A stretch of 44,454 bases of DNA from Methylophaga lonarensis MPL (GCF_000349205.1 NZ_APHR01000021.1:1-44454); one strand, 5' to 3'. Numbered from the stretch's first letter, positions 7,935-19,366 are shown. Notes: generated from the letters alone by a model not told the origin. Made by a program: numbers and translations.

Positions 7935-9641
7935 GTGCATAACCGTTCTGTAATCAGAGATGCAGTGTCTGCCGATATTGCTGGCAAGGTCAGGCCAGAT
8001 CGGACTACCCTGCATCGCAGCATCAACTGGACCGGTGCTTTTTGGGTTGCCAGCGGTGTGCCCGCGCTGGTGTTGTTCTCAATGGGCGCCGTGGCTGCCA
8101 CGGTAGGTAAACCTGCCTGGCTGGTGTGGATGATCTCCATCAGCTTTGGCTTTATTCAGGCCTTTACCTACGCTGAAATTGCCGGACTGTTTCCGCATAA
8201 GGCAGGCGGTGCTTCGGTTTATGGTGCAGTGGCCTGGGTTCGTTACAGCAAGTTCATCGCGCCCTTGTCGGTCTGGTGTAACTGGGTTGCCTGGGGGCCG
8301 GTGCTGGCTATCGGTTCTGGACTGGCGGCCGGGTATATTCTCAATGCGCTGTTTGCCAGTGATGCGGTCATTAACACCTGGCAGATCACCTTGCTGGATC
8401 TGGGCTATATCAAACAGGGTTTGACTATTCGCATCAATGCCACCTTCATGATTGGTGCAGCATTGATGTTAGCGGTATTTGCCATTCAGAATGGCGGCAT
8501 TCTGCGCTCGGCACGCGCCACCATGATTCTGGGTTTGACCGGCCTGCTGCCGCTGTTGATTGTGGGCATGGTGCCACTGATGACTGGCGATCTGCCCGCC
8601 TCGAATTTTTTCCCGTTAACGCCACTGGCCTATGACACGGTGGGCAATGTGGTTGATGGTCAGTGGAATATGGATGGCTGGGTACTGATGGCGGGTGGCT
8701 TGTTCATTGCTGCCTGGTCAACCTATGGTTTTGAAACGGCAGTGTGCTACACCCGCGAATTCAAAAATCCGAAAAAAGATACCTTTCGCGCCATTTTCTA
8801 TTCGGGATTGTTGTGCATCGCAGTGTTCACACTGGTGCCTCTGGCTTTTCAGGGACACCTGGGTTTGGGGCAGTTACAGCAACCAGAAACTCTGGACAGT
8901 TCCGGGACAGTGCTCAAGCCAGCGGTTTACGATGGCATGTTGTCGAGCGATATCTACAGTGGCATGGGCGTGGCCAACGCGCTGGCCAGTATTATCAGTG
9001 ACTGGCCGATCATGGCGAATATTCTGGTGGTGATGTTGGTGCTGGCACTGCTGCTATCAATCATGACCACCATGTCCGGCTCCTCCCGCACCCTCTATCA
9101 GGGGGCGGTCGATGGCCTGTTGCCTCGATATCTGTCTCATGTCAACGAACATGGCGCTCCTACCCGGGCGATGTGGACCAATCTGCTGGTCAATCTGGCT
9201 TTGCTGACACTGTCCGATTATGTGTTCCTGCTGGCGGCCTCCAATGTCAGCTATATCATTTTCAACTTTCTCAATCTTAATGCCGGCTGGATTCATCGCA
9301 TGGATCGCGGCAACTGGGACCGACCCTTCCGTGCACCGACTACGTTAATCGTGCTGGGTACCTTGCTGGCTTACGTCAATCTGGCCTTTATGGGGCTGGG
9401 TGCCAATGTCTGGGGCAGTGGCACACTGCTGGGTGGTTTGCTGCTGGCTTTGCTGGTTGTGCCCTTATTTGTCTGGCGTCATTATCTGATGGATCGCGGC
9501 GTGTTTCCCAAAGCCATGTGTGAAGACATGTCCTTGTGTGGTGATGGCAGTCGCCTTGAAACTCGTGCCGGCATCTGGCCCTATCTGGCGCTGCTGGCTG
9601 GCGTGGTGGTAGTGGTGGCCTGTCAGTGGCTGGTCGCCTGA
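7935..9641 (+). CDS. APC-superfamily permease, possibly for methylated amines
   Basis: The 568-residue protein has about twelve hydrophobic segments and an amino acid-polyamine-organocation layout: SGVPALVLFSMGAVAATVG in segment 1, then the SFGFIQAFTYAEIAGLFPHKAGGASVYGAV region typical of segments 2-3, and YGFETAVCYTREFKNPKKD after segment 6. The GTG at 7935 is the first in-frame start after the gap; no strong ribosome site is visible, so the true start is uncertain. It sits immediately before tmd with a NarL-like site of its own. Uptake of tri- or dimethylamine is a reasonable inference, but the substrate is unproven. Confidence 0.75.
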   Translation: MHNRSVIRDAVSADIAGKVRPDRTTLHRSINWTGAFWVASGVPALVLFSMGAVAATVGKPAWLVWMISISFGFIQAFTYAEIAGLFPHKAGGASVYGAVAWVRYSKFIAPLSVWCNWVAWGPVLAIGSGLAAGYILNALFASDAVINTWQITLLDLGYIKQGLTIRINATFMIGAALMLAVFAIQNGGILRSARATMILGLTGLLPLLIVGMVPLMTGDLPASNFFPLTPLAYDTVGNVVDGQWNMDGWVLMAGGLFIAAWSTYGFETAVCYTREFKNPKKDTFRAIFYSGLLCIAVFTLVPLAFQGHLGLGQLQQPETLDSSGTVLKPAVYDGMLSSDIYSGMGVANALASIISDWPIMANILVVMLVLALLLSIMTTMSGSSRTLYQGAVDGLLPRYLSHVNEHGAPTRAMWTNLLVNLALLTLSDYVFLLAASNVSYIIFNFLNLNAGWIHRMDRGNWDRPFRAPTTLIVLGTLLAYVNLAFMGLGANVWGSGTLLGGLLLALLVVPLFVWRHYLMDRGVFPKAMCEDMSLCGDGSRLETRAGIWPYLALLAGVVVVVACQWLVA

Positions 9642-9692
9642 GAGCCATTCAGTCCGTTTTTCATCTTTATCGTGCAGAAATAAATTGTGGTC

Positions 9693-9708
9693 TACCCCTT
9701 TGTGGGTA
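9693..9708. promoter_or_regulatory. NarL-like 7-2-7 palindrome upstream of tmd
   Basis: TACCCCT-TT-GTGGGTA. The left heptamer fits TACYYMT exactly; the right half reads TACCCAC on the other strand. It lies 101 bases before the tmd start. A further half-like GGTGGTA is at 9725-9731. Confidence 0.55.
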
Positions 9709-9709
9709 A

Positions 9710-12001
<2,292 letters not shown>

Positions 12002-12009
12002 GCCTGATT

Positions 12010-12041
12010 GGCTGTGCGTCATCGTCAGATGGCGCACAGCC
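12010..12041 (+). promoter_or_regulatory. Strong intercistronic hairpin after tmd
   Basis: GGCTGTGCGTCATC pairs with GATGGCGCACAGCC around GTCA: 14 pairs, one G-U. No T-run follows, so it is more likely a 3'-end stabiliser or partial terminator that lets tmd be expressed above the genes after it. Confidence 0.55.
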
Positions 12042-12084
12042 CCTCTCAAGCAACTCCCTCATTCTCATAAAAGCAGGTGTCCCC

Positions 12085-14220
12085 ATGAACCATTCTCAAG
12101 ACGTTACCCGAATTTTGTTTGAAGGCTTTCAGCCACAGGCGATATATCTGTTTTATGTCCTCGGCTTTACTTCAATCGCAGTCTTTGCCTACGGCGTTTA
12201 TGTGCAGATTCGTAAATATCGTCGCGGACAACCGGATGCTTCCTGGGGCCATTTCTGGACTCGTTTTGTTGATATGTTCAAAACCATGATGACCCATCGC
12301 ACCCTGAAGCGGCGCGACAAGTCAGCAGGGCGGGCACATGCGCTGATTTTCTTTGGTTTTGTGCTGCTGTTTCTCGGCACAGCCACGATTACCCTCGAAT
12401 ACGATTTTCTGGAGCCAATCTTTGGCATCCGTTTCTGGTACGGCGACTTCTATCTATGGTTTTCGCTGGTACTGGATTTGGCAGGTGCGGCCCTGGTCGG
12501 CGGCCTGCTGTATATGATGTACCGACGTAAATGGCTGAAATTACCCAAGCTGGATTACCAACGTCCAGATCGCCAGCCGGAAGATCCTGATTACGACCGC
12601 AGCGCCTATCGACGTGAAGACTGGGCCTTTTTATGGACACTGATCATCATCGGCATTACCGGTTTTATGCTGGAAGCGGCGCGACTGGTGTGGCTGATAG
12701 ACAATGCGGCTATCTGGGAGACTCGCTGGTGGTCTCCGGTGGGCGCATTGATGGCTGAAGCAATGCTGTTGCTGGGCTTTACCGCTGAGTCGGCGGGTAT
12801 TTTCCGAACCGGCATGTGGTGGTTTCACGGTGTGCTGGCACTGACTTTTATTGCGCTGATCCCCTATACCAAGGTCAAACATATTTTCACCGCTTCGGCC
12901 TCGCTGATGTTTCGTGATCCGCTGGCGGGCAGACGCTTGCCCGCCGTACCTGAGGATCAGGAAACAATCGGTGTCAAAACCATTACCGATTTCACCTGGA
13001 AGCAATTACTGCATCTTGATGCCTGTACCAAGTGCGGTCGTTGTCATGAAGCCTGCCCTGCCAATGCGGTTGGCGCACCACTGTCACCTCGTGATGTGAT
13101 CCTGTCGCTGCGTGAGTTTGCCAACAATGCTCTGCAGAAAAATGAATTACCTGATGAGGTTGAGCTGGACGTGCATGGCAAGGATGTCGGTCAGGTGTTT
13201 ATGGAAACCCTGTGGTCCTGCCGTACCTGTATGGCCTGTGTTGAAATCTGTCCGGTGGCGGTTGAGCATGTGCCGATCATCGTGCAAATGCGCCGTAAGT
13301 TGGTCGATGAAGGCAATATGGAGCCGATACTGCAGAAAACCCTGCAATCGATCCATAAAAACGGCAACTCGATGGGTGAGTCGAAACGCAAACGACCACG
13401 CTGGACCAAAGACCTGCCGTTTACCATCAAGGATGCCCGCAAAGAGCCGGTGGATGTGATGTGGTTTGTCGGCGATTACGCTTCATTCGACCCACGCAAT
13501 CAGGTAGTCACCCAGTCATTTGCCAAATTGATGCATCAGGCCGGGGTAAATTTTGGCCTGCTCTATGAAGCGGAAATGAATGCCGGTAATGATGTACGCC
13601 GGGTCGGTGAGGAAGGTCTGTATGAGTTTCTGGCCACCGCCAATATCAGCACGTTGGAACAATGCGAGTTCAACTCGATTGTCACCACTGATCCTCATTC
13701 GTTCAACACCATTCGTAACGAATATCCGGATTTTGGCGGTCAGTTCGAGATTCAGCATTACACCACCTTGCTCAAGCAGCTGTTTGAGCAAGGCAAACTC
13801 AAGCTCAAGCAAAAACTCGATTACCGGGTGACTTTCCATGATCCCTGCCATCTTGGGCGTTACAACAAGGGCTATGACGCGCCACGTGAATTGATTCAGC
13901 TGCTCGGTTGTGAGCTGGTGGAAATGGATCGTAACCGTGATAACTCGTTCTGCTGTGGTGCCGGTGGTGGCCGTATCTGGATCCCGGATCCGGTTGGCCT
14001 TGAGAAACCGTCGGAAAACCGTATGCGCGAAGCCGGCGAAATCGAAGGGCTGGATGTGTTTATCGTCTCCTGCCCGAAAGATCTGACCATGTTTGAAGAC
14101 GCGCTGAAAACCGCTGGTTTTGAAGGCAAGTTTGTAGTCAAAGAGTTGATCGAGCTGGTCAACGAATGTGTCGAGTTTGATGAAACGGTCACCATCGATG
14201 CTGAAATTGTCAGTGCCTGA
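12085..14220 (+). CDS. Membrane Fe-S oxidoreductase, likely ETF:quinone electron acceptor (DgcB/EtfD-like)
   Basis: The 711-residue protein has an N-terminal half with about six membrane segments resembling nitrate-reductase-gamma/DUF3483 proteins. Two 4Fe-4S motifs follow: CTKCGRCHEACP near residue 314 and CRTCMACVEICP near residue 379. Two CCG-type domains come next, DPCHLGRYN near 587 and CCGAGGG near 623. This architecture is known in proteins that pass electrons from flavoproteins or ETF to quinone. It sits between tmd and etfBA, so it most likely drains electrons from ETF into the membrane, in place of classical ETF-QO. The direction and quinone are inference. Confidence 0.8.
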   Translation: MNHSQDVTRILFEGFQPQAIYLFYVLGFTSIAVFAYGVYVQIRKYRRGQPDASWGHFWTRFVDMFKTMMTHRTLKRRDKSAGRAHALIFFGFVLLFLGTATITLEYDFLEPIFGIRFWYGDFYLWFSLVLDLAGAALVGGLLYMMYRRKWLKLPKLDYQRPDRQPEDPDYDRSAYRREDWAFLWTLIIIGITGFMLEAARLVWLIDNAAIWETRWWSPVGALMAEAMLLLGFTAESAGIFRTGMWWFHGVLALTFIALIPYTKVKHIFTASASLMFRDPLAGRRLPAVPEDQETIGVKTITDFTWKQLLHLDACTKCGRCHEACPANAVGAPLSPRDVILSLREFANNALQKNELPDEVELDVHGKDVGQVFMETLWSCRTCMACVEICPVAVEHVPIIVQMRRKLVDEGNMEPILQKTLQSIHKNGNSMGESKRKRPRWTKDLPFTIKDARKEPVDVMWFVGDYASFDPRNQVVTQSFAKLMHQAGVNFGLLYEAEMNAGNDVRRVGEEGLYEFLATANISTLEQCEFNSIVTTDPHSFNTIRNEYPDFGGQFEIQHYTTLLKQLFEQGKLKLKQKLDYRVTFHDPCHLGRYNKGYDAPRELIQLLGCELVEMDRNRDNSFCCGAGGGRIWIPDPVGLEKPSENRMREAGEIEGLDVFIVSCPKDLTMFEDALKTAGFEGKFVVKELIELVNECVEFDETVTIDAEIVSA

Positions 14221-14224
14221 AACC

Positions 14225-15596
14225 ATGCGTCAACCCAATAGTGCTGACGAACTGATTGACTGCGCTCTGGCAATGGCTGATATCCACAGTGCTGCAGCCG
14301 TCTTCGAGCTGGCGAGCGGAACACGGCAACAAGCTTTGCAGAGCATTCTGTGCAGTCAGCGCCGACATATGCTGAAGCTGGCTCGTTGGGAGCATACCCC
14401 GGCGGCCGTGCTGAAAATGCTGGCTGATATTGACGATAAAGCCGTGCGTTTACGGATAGACAAAAATCCGGGCACGCAGGCCGATACGCTCAATAATCTG
14501 TATCAGGCGCAGCGTCAGGATCCGCAATTACAGGAGTTGCTGGTTCAGCATCAGCACTGTCCTGCCAGTGTATTGACCAACATCGCAGCAGCCACTGACA
14601 GCATAGATATGCTGAGTCTGGTGGCTGCTCATGATCATGCTGATGCAGATATGTTGCTGTCATTGGAACAGCGTTTTCCTGGGCAGTTTGATACTGAACT
14701 GGCGACACATCCGGCAACCCCAGCTGAGCTGCTGCAACGCTTATTCATGCGCGGCAATGTTTACCTGCGAGCGGCGGTGCTTGCCCATGAGTCCTGTCCA
14801 GAGGCATTGCTGGAAATCGCAGCCGAGGAAACTGACGGCATTGTATTGCGTCATCTGGCGGCCAATCCACGTACCCAGACCACAACACTGGAAATGCTGG
14901 CCGATCATGCTGAAGTTTCGGTTCGCCGATCGGTGGCCGCCAATGCCTCGACCCCCAAAGCACTGCTTGGCAAATTGATTAAGGATCCTGCGGATGCGGT
15001 TCGCCGGGCAGTGGCTGCACGTGAAGATTTGAGCAGCGCCCAACGACAACAGTTGATAACCGACCCGGATAACTGGGTCAGGCAATGGCTGGCACACAAT
15101 CCCAGTATTGAAGTGCCAGAACTTGGTCAGCTGGCGGTGGATGAAGAGTCTGAAGTTCGCCGGGCGGTTGCGCGCAACAGCAAAACCCCCCGTCAGTCTG
15201 TTGGAAACACTGGCGGCAGACTCAAACAGTTGGGTAAGGGCTGCGGTTGCCTATCAGGTGAACAGCAGTGCCGATCTACTGTTGATGCTGGCTCGCGAGC
15301 GTGATGTTGATGTGCTCAGTGGTGTGGCCAATAACCCCAACAGTCCACAGAGCCTGCTTAAAAAACTCAGTCTGTCGACGCAGCCGGATATTCGTCGCGG
15401 CGTAATTCTCAACGCCAACGCCGAGCGGGACACGCTATTGCCGCTGCTGGAAGACCCCTATTACCTGCATCGCTTGTTGCTGGTCAGCAATTCAAAACTG
15501 ACCGATGCCGACAAGTGGCGCTTACATGATGACCCCGATGCTGCGGTGCGATTCAGCGCATTCCGCTGGTTCAGTCGGAAATTTTTGCAGTCATGA
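14225..15596 (+). CDS. Leucine-rich-repeat-variant/HEAT-like protein, frameshifted in this sequence
   Basis: Reading through one frameshift gives about 456 residues. The middle and C-terminal parts hold many ~24-residue helical repeats of the LRV type, of the form LAxDxxxxVRRAVAxNxxTPxxLL. The frame breaks in a run of six C (15186-15191); five C would join ...RNSKTP to VSLLETLAAD cleanly and restore the repeat phase. The start at 14225 follows the previous stop by four bases without a clear ribosome site, so it is probably coupled. It lies between the Fe-S oxidoreductase and etfB. No catalytic motif is seen; a scaffold or assembly role is only a guess. Confidence 0.7.
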
Positions 15597-15642
15597 CTGC
15601 AATACAGATGCTGTTTTTGGAACAGTGCTACAGGAGAAAGCT

Positions 15643-16437
15643 ATGAAGATACTGGTTGCAGTTAAAGAAGTCGCTGCATTAGATGAAGACTTTGAAATTC
15701 GTGATGACCGCCTCGATGTCGATGAGGATTTTCTGCTCTATGACCTCAATGAGTGGGATGACTTTTCATTGGAAGAGGCCATGCAGATTAAGGAATCGGC
15801 CGACATTGATGTTGAGGTGGTGGTGGTATCGGTGGGACCGGATCGCGTCGAGGAAAGCCTGCGAAAGTGTCTGGCTAAAGGTGCGGATCGGGCGATTCGT
15901 GTCTGGGATGATGCGATGGAAGGCTCTGATGCAGTGACTATTGGCCGGATGCTGGCCGCAGTGGTTGAAAAGGAAAAACCGGACATGGTGTTTGCCGGAG
16001 TGCAGTCATCCGACAATGCCGATGCTGCCACAGGTATTTCATTAGCCGCACAACTCAACTGGCCTCACGCTGCGGTGGTGGCCGGTCTGGAATATCAGCC
16101 AGGCAGCAGCACTGCCAAAGCGACCCGTGAGTTGGAAGGTGGTCTGTCTCAACAAGTCGAAGTGGGCTGTCCGGCGGTACTGACTATCCAGTTGGGCATT
16201 AACTCACCTCGATACGCCTCACTGCGCGGCATCAAGCAGGCCGCAGCGAAACCGATTGAAGAGTGGTCGCTGGATCAGCTCGGCATGACTACTGATGAAG
16301 TGGGATCTGCGGCTGCATTGGCACATGTTCGTCGCATGTATATTCCGGAAAAAGGCATGGCCACCATGATCGGCGGCACACCGGCAGAGCAGGCAGCAAA
16401 ACTGGCGGAAATCATTAAAGAGTTCAGAGGGGAATAA
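15643..16437 (+). CDS. etfB: Electron transfer flavoprotein beta subunit
   Basis: The 264-residue protein begins MKILVAVKEVAALDEDFEIR and contains DLNEWDDFSLEEAM, VVVVSVGPDRVEESLRKCLAKGADRA and VFAGVQSSDNADAATG, all characteristic of the Methylophilus ETF small subunit. It binds AMP and packs with EtfA to hold FAD. Its known partner in methylotrophs is trimethylamine dehydrogenase, encoded upstream in the same run of genes. AGGAG lies seven bases before the ATG. The stop is two bases from the etfA start, so they are coupled. Confidence 0.95.
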   Translation: MKILVAVKEVAALDEDFEIRDDRLDVDEDFLLYDLNEWDDFSLEEAMQIKESADIDVEVVVVSVGPDRVEESLRKCLAKGADRAIRVWDDAMEGSDAVTIGRMLAAVVEKEKPDMVFAGVQSSDNADAATGISLAAQLNWPHAAVVAGLEYQPGSSTAKATRELEGGLSQQVEVGCPAVLTIQLGINSPRYASLRGIKQAAAKPIEEWSLDQLGMTTDEVGSAAALAHVRRMYIPEKGMATMIGGTPAEQAAKLAEIIKEFRGE

Positions 16438-16439
16438 CC

Positions 16440-17399
16440 ATGAAAAGCATATTAGCGATTGCCGAACATCGCCGAGGTGTATTACGGCCGATTTCATTGG
16501 AAGTGATTGCCGCCGCCCAGGATGTGAAACAGGCGGGAGACAAACTGATTGTGGCAGTGATTGGCGAGCAGGCAGACAGTTTTGTCAGTGATCTCTCCGT
16601 GGCTGGTGTTGATGAAATTATTGTGGTCAAGACGGCTTGTGCCGAGTTTGATCCTGAGATTCACGAAGCGGTGCTGACCTCATTGATGGACTCACTGGAT
16701 CCGTCACTGGTGCTGTTACCACATTCTGTGGATTCGCTGGGCTTTGTTGCCACGCTGGCCAGAAAGGGTAATTACGGCTTTGCCACTGATGTATTTGCAA
16801 TGAAATACGACGGCGATGCCTTGGTGGCAACCCGTGCCGGCTATAACGAAAAAGTCCATGTTGAACTGGACTTCCCCGGTAAGGATTGTGTGTTGCTAAC
16901 GTTGCGTTCCAGTGTGTTCAAAGCGGTGGAAGAGGCTGGCAGCCCAACGGTCAGCATTCGCGATATGAGCGATCTGGGCTCTCGCAGTCGCAATCTGGAG
17001 TTCATCGAGCCAGCAGGTGCAGATGATGTTGATATCACCGGGGTTGATTTCATTATGTCGATTGGTCGCGGCATTGCTGAAGAAGCCAATGTGGAACAGT
17101 TCCGAGAACTGGCTGAAATGGCCGGAGCGACACTGTGCTGCTCGCGGCCAATTGCCGATTCCGGCTGGTTACCCAAGTCAAGGCAGGTCGGTCAGTCGGG
17201 CAAGGTAGTCGGTTCCTGCAAATTGTATGTGGCGATGGGGATTTCCGGTTCGATTCAGCACATGGCAGGCATGAAACATGTGCCGAATATCGTGGCGGTC
17301 AATACCGATCCGAATGCTTCAATTTTCACCATCGCCCAATACGGCATTGTCGGCGATATTTTCGAAATTGAAGAAGAGTTGCGCAGCTATCTGGAATAG
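16440..17399 (+). CDS. etfA: Electron transfer flavoprotein alpha subunit
   Basis: The 319-residue protein has the C-terminal FAD-binding domain of EtfA: CSRPIADSGWLPKSRQVGQSGKVV, then LYVAMGISGSIQHMAGM and IVAVNTDPNASIFTIAQYGIVGD. The Arg and Ser/Thr residues that contact FAD in this family lie in those segments. It forms the heterodimer with EtfB and carries electrons from Tmd to the membrane acceptor. AGGGGAATAACC precedes the ATG. The operon appears to continue into ribH after a 126-base gap with a hairpin-rich leader. Confidence 0.95.
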   Translation: MKSILAIAEHRRGVLRPISLEVIAAAQDVKQAGDKLIVAVIGEQADSFVSDLSVAGVDEIIVVKTACAEFDPEIHEAVLTSLMDSLDPSLVLLPHSVDSLGFVATLARKGNYGFATDVFAMKYDGDALVATRAGYNEKVHVELDFPGKDCVLLTLRSSVFKAVEEAGSPTVSIRDMSDLGSRSRNLEFIEPAGADDVDITGVDFIMSIGRGIAEEANVEQFRELAEMAGATLCCSRPIADSGWLPKSRQVGQSGKVVGSCKLYVAMGISGSIQHMAGMKHVPNIVAVNTDPNASIFTIAQYGIVGDIFEIEEELRSYLE

Positions 17400-17438
17400 A
17401 TAGCCCGGCTGTTAACCCGGTGTGTCGCTAAGCAAAGT

Positions 17439-17502
17439 CGCGAGGCAGTTGGAAACAACTGGCGGTGTTTGTGAAAAGACAAGCACTTCTGACTGTCTCG
17501 CG
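17439..17502 (+). promoter_or_regulatory. Structured leader before ribH (candidate regulatory RNA)
   Basis: The outer helix is CGCGAGGCAG (17439-17448) with CTGTCTCGCG (17493-17502), ten pairs with one G-U. Inside are GTTG-GAAA-CAAC (17448-17459) and GTGTTTGT/ACAAGCAC (17465-17486) with a GAAAAG loop. The 3' side is followed by CCTATTTTTA and then the GGTGG ribosome site. It does not look like an FMN (RFN) element. The segment CAAGC..TT..GACTG..GTCT..GCG resembles part of the folE2 leader (4006-4026). Confidence 0.45.
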
Positions 17503-17525
17503 CCTATTTTTATGGTGGAAATTGT

Positions 17526-18032
17526 ATGGCGGATGACTTGAAAAGCTCGGCAACTCGCACGGGTCTGAACGGAGCGGGTTTGAAAATTGGCATTGTTCAA
17601 TCGCGATTTAACCCGAAAATTGTCAGCGCATTGCTGGCGGCGTGTATTGAAGAATTGAACCGTTCCGGCATTGTGGGTGACGATATCGTGCTGTTTACCG
17701 TGCCCGGAGCATTGGAAATTCCGTTATTGCTGCAAGAGCTGGCGTCAACCCAGCAGTTTGATGGCTTGATTGCGCTGGGCTGTGTCATTCGTGGTGATAC
17801 CTATCATTTTGAGGTGGTCTGCAATGAATCGGCAAGAGCGATCAGTGAGTTGCAACTGCAATATCAGATCCCGGTGGCAAATGCAGTGCTGACCACTGAA
17901 AACGAGCAACAGGCAGAGCACAGAGCCATCATCAAAGGCAAGGAGTCTGCTCAGGTAGTGCTGGAAATGGTGCTTAGCCTGAAACGAATCCGATCCACAC
18001 AGCGACCGCCCGAACGAAAGCTCAGCGCCTGA
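17526..18032 (+). CDS. ribH: 6,7-dimethyl-8-ribityllumazine synthase
   Basis: The 168-residue protein fits lumazine synthase: IGIVQSRFNPKIVSALLAACIEEL at the N-terminus, VPGALEIPLLLQ, LIALGCVIRGDTYHFEVVCNES with the catalytic His in TYHFE, and PVANAVLTTENEQQA. It joins the RibB product with the pyrimidine intermediate in riboflavin synthesis. A GGTGG ribosome site is eight bases upstream. Placed at the end of the tmd-etf cluster, it likely raises flavin supply when FMN- and FAD-rich amine enzymes are made. A strong terminator follows. Confidence 0.92.
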   Translation: MADDLKSSATRTGLNGAGLKIGIVQSRFNPKIVSALLAACIEELNRSGIVGDDIVLFTVPGALEIPLLLQELASTQQFDGLIALGCVIRGDTYHFEVVCNESARAISELQLQYQIPVANAVLTTENEQQAEHRAIIKGKESAQVVLEMVLSLKRIRSTQRPPERKLSA

Positions 18033-18051
18033 ATCGGCGATCTGATCCTAA

Positions 18052-18082
18052 AAACCCCGAGCTTTTGCCTTGGGGTTTTTTT
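18052..18082 (+). terminator. Rho-independent terminator after ribH
   Basis: AAACCCCGAG pairs with CTTGGGGTTT (ten pairs, one G-U) around a seven-base loop, followed by a run of T to 18082. A textbook terminator, closing the tmd-etf-ribH unit. Confidence 0.9.
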
Positions 18083-18117
18083 ATTGGCTGCGTTCCAGGC
18101 CAAAGCCTCAGCCCTGT

Positions 18118-18133
18118 TACTTCCAAGGGAGTA
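18118..18133. promoter_or_regulatory. NarL-like 7-2-7 palindrome upstream of the dimethylamine operon
   Basis: TACTTCC-AA-GGGAGTA. Both halves read TACYYCC, one base from TACYYMT. It is 85 bases before the GcvT-like start and 36 bases after the preceding terminator, where a promoter is expected. Confidence 0.5.
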
Positions 18134-18217
18134 CTCCATCTTGGGAATTTTCCGCTCAAGACGCCTGGGCTATGTTGCTTAGAACCCGAAATTTTGATGA
18201 TTGCGAGAGGCAGCCCA

Positions 18218-19333
18218 ATGTTACGAAACTCAATACTTAACGCCCGGCACAAAGAGCTCGGTTCCACACTGGATGGCGAAACCTGGAACGATATGCCGAT
18301 TCCCTGGAGTTACAAAACCGACCCGCATGAAGAAGTGATAGCCGTCAGAACTCGCGCCGCGCTGTATGACGTGTCAGCACTGAATCTTGTCAACGTCACC
18401 GGCCCGGATGCTCGTGCCGTGGTGGATCAACTGGTGGCGATTGATGTCAGCCAATTGCAGCCCGGCAGTTCCAGACTGGCTGCCGAGGTAGATGACTCAG
18501 GCGCTCTGTGTGACGACATCATGGTGATCTGCGATGCCGATGACCAGTTCCGTCTTTCCCATGGCAGTGGCAAAACACCACAACAACTGGCACGTCTGGC
18601 GGAAGGCAAAAATGTCGACATCACACCGGATCTGGATGTGCACATTCTGTCGCTGCAAGGGCCTAAATCACTGGATGTGCTGAATCCTCATCTGGATATT
18701 GATTTGGCAACACTGCCTTATTTCAAACATATCGATGCCCGCCTGTTTGGCACCCGGATTCAAATTGCTCGTGGTGGCTATTCGGGTGAGCGTGGCTATG
18801 AAATCTACTGCAAGGCCAATGATGCAGTTCGACTCTGGGATTTGATTCTGGAAAACGGCAAGGCATATGGCGTCATTGCTGCTTCCTGGGACTCACTTGA
18901 ACTGACCCGTATTGAAGCCGGTTTATTGTTCTTTCCTTATGAAATGCCGGAAGGCGACACCACGCCTTGGGAAGTCAATATGGGCTGGTGTGTTGATGTC
19001 GACAAGCCCGGCGACTACATCGGCAAGGCTGCGGTGCTGGCTGCTCGTGGCAAGGAGCGTTTCAAGCAAAGCGGCATTATCTGCCAAAGCAACAGTGCGG
19101 TTGAAGCGGGCGCCAAAATTACCCGCAATGGCGAGGTGGTAGGCGTAGTGACCAGTGCCAGCTACAGCCGATATTTGATGCAGTCATTGGCCTTGGTGCA
19201 TTTGCGCCCTGACTGTCTGCAACTGGGCACCGAAGTCCAGGTTGAAGCTGCCACACCGGTTAAGGCCTATGTGGCAAAAACACCGTTCTACGATCCGATG
19301 CGAATGCGCACCCATCCAGAACAACAGAAGTAA
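18218..19333 (+). CDS. dmmD: GcvT-like folate-dependent aminomethyltransferase of the dimethylamine cluster
   Basis: The 371-residue protein is a GcvT/DmdA-family folate protein: ALYDVSALNLVNVTGPDA near residue 50, DDIMVICDADDQF, ARGGYSGERGYEIYC, and the domain-2 motifs SLELTRIEAGLLFFPYEM and YIGKAAVLAARG. Family members move one-carbon units between amines and tetrahydrofolate. It precedes the three dimethylamine monooxygenase genes, so it may capture the released formaldehyde as methylene-folate. The ATG at 18218 is chosen for the upstream GAGAGG and the family N-terminus. The symbol comes from the recalled dmmDABC gene order, not from a search. Confidence 0.75.
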   Translation: MLRNSILNARHKELGSTLDGETWNDMPIPWSYKTDPHEEVIAVRTRAALYDVSALNLVNVTGPDARAVVDQLVAIDVSQLQPGSSRLAAEVDDSGALCDDIMVICDADDQFRLSHGSGKTPQQLARLAEGKNVDITPDLDVHILSLQGPKSLDVLNPHLDIDLATLPYFKHIDARLFGTRIQIARGGYSGERGYEIYCKANDAVRLWDLILENGKAYGVIAASWDSLELTRIEAGLLFFPYEMPEGDTTPWEVNMGWCVDVDKPGDYIGKAAVLAARGKERFKQSGIICQSNSAVEAGAKITRNGEVVGVVTSASYSRYLMQSLALVHLRPDCLQLGTEVQVEAATPVKAYVAKTPFYDPMRMRTHPEQQK

Positions 19334-19342
19334 GCGTGCTGG

Positions 19343-19366
19343 CAGCGTCAGCACATGCTGACGTTG
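19343..19366 (+). promoter_or_regulatory. Intercistronic hairpin after the GcvT-like gene
   Basis: CAGCGTCAGCA and TGCTGACGTTG form eleven pairs with one G-U and almost no loop. No T-run follows. It lies in the 54-base gap before the next gene and may adjust relative expression or mRNA stability. Confidence 0.45.

Noticed and set aside
13516-14226. Long open frame on the minus strand opposite the Fe-S oxidoreductase
   Set aside because: It is a shadow of the + strand gene; the translated sequence lacks any family features.
18167-18180. Possible sigma-54 promoter TGGGCTATGTTGCT before the dimethylamine operon
   Set aside because: The distance between the GG and GC elements is too short for a sigma-54 promoter.
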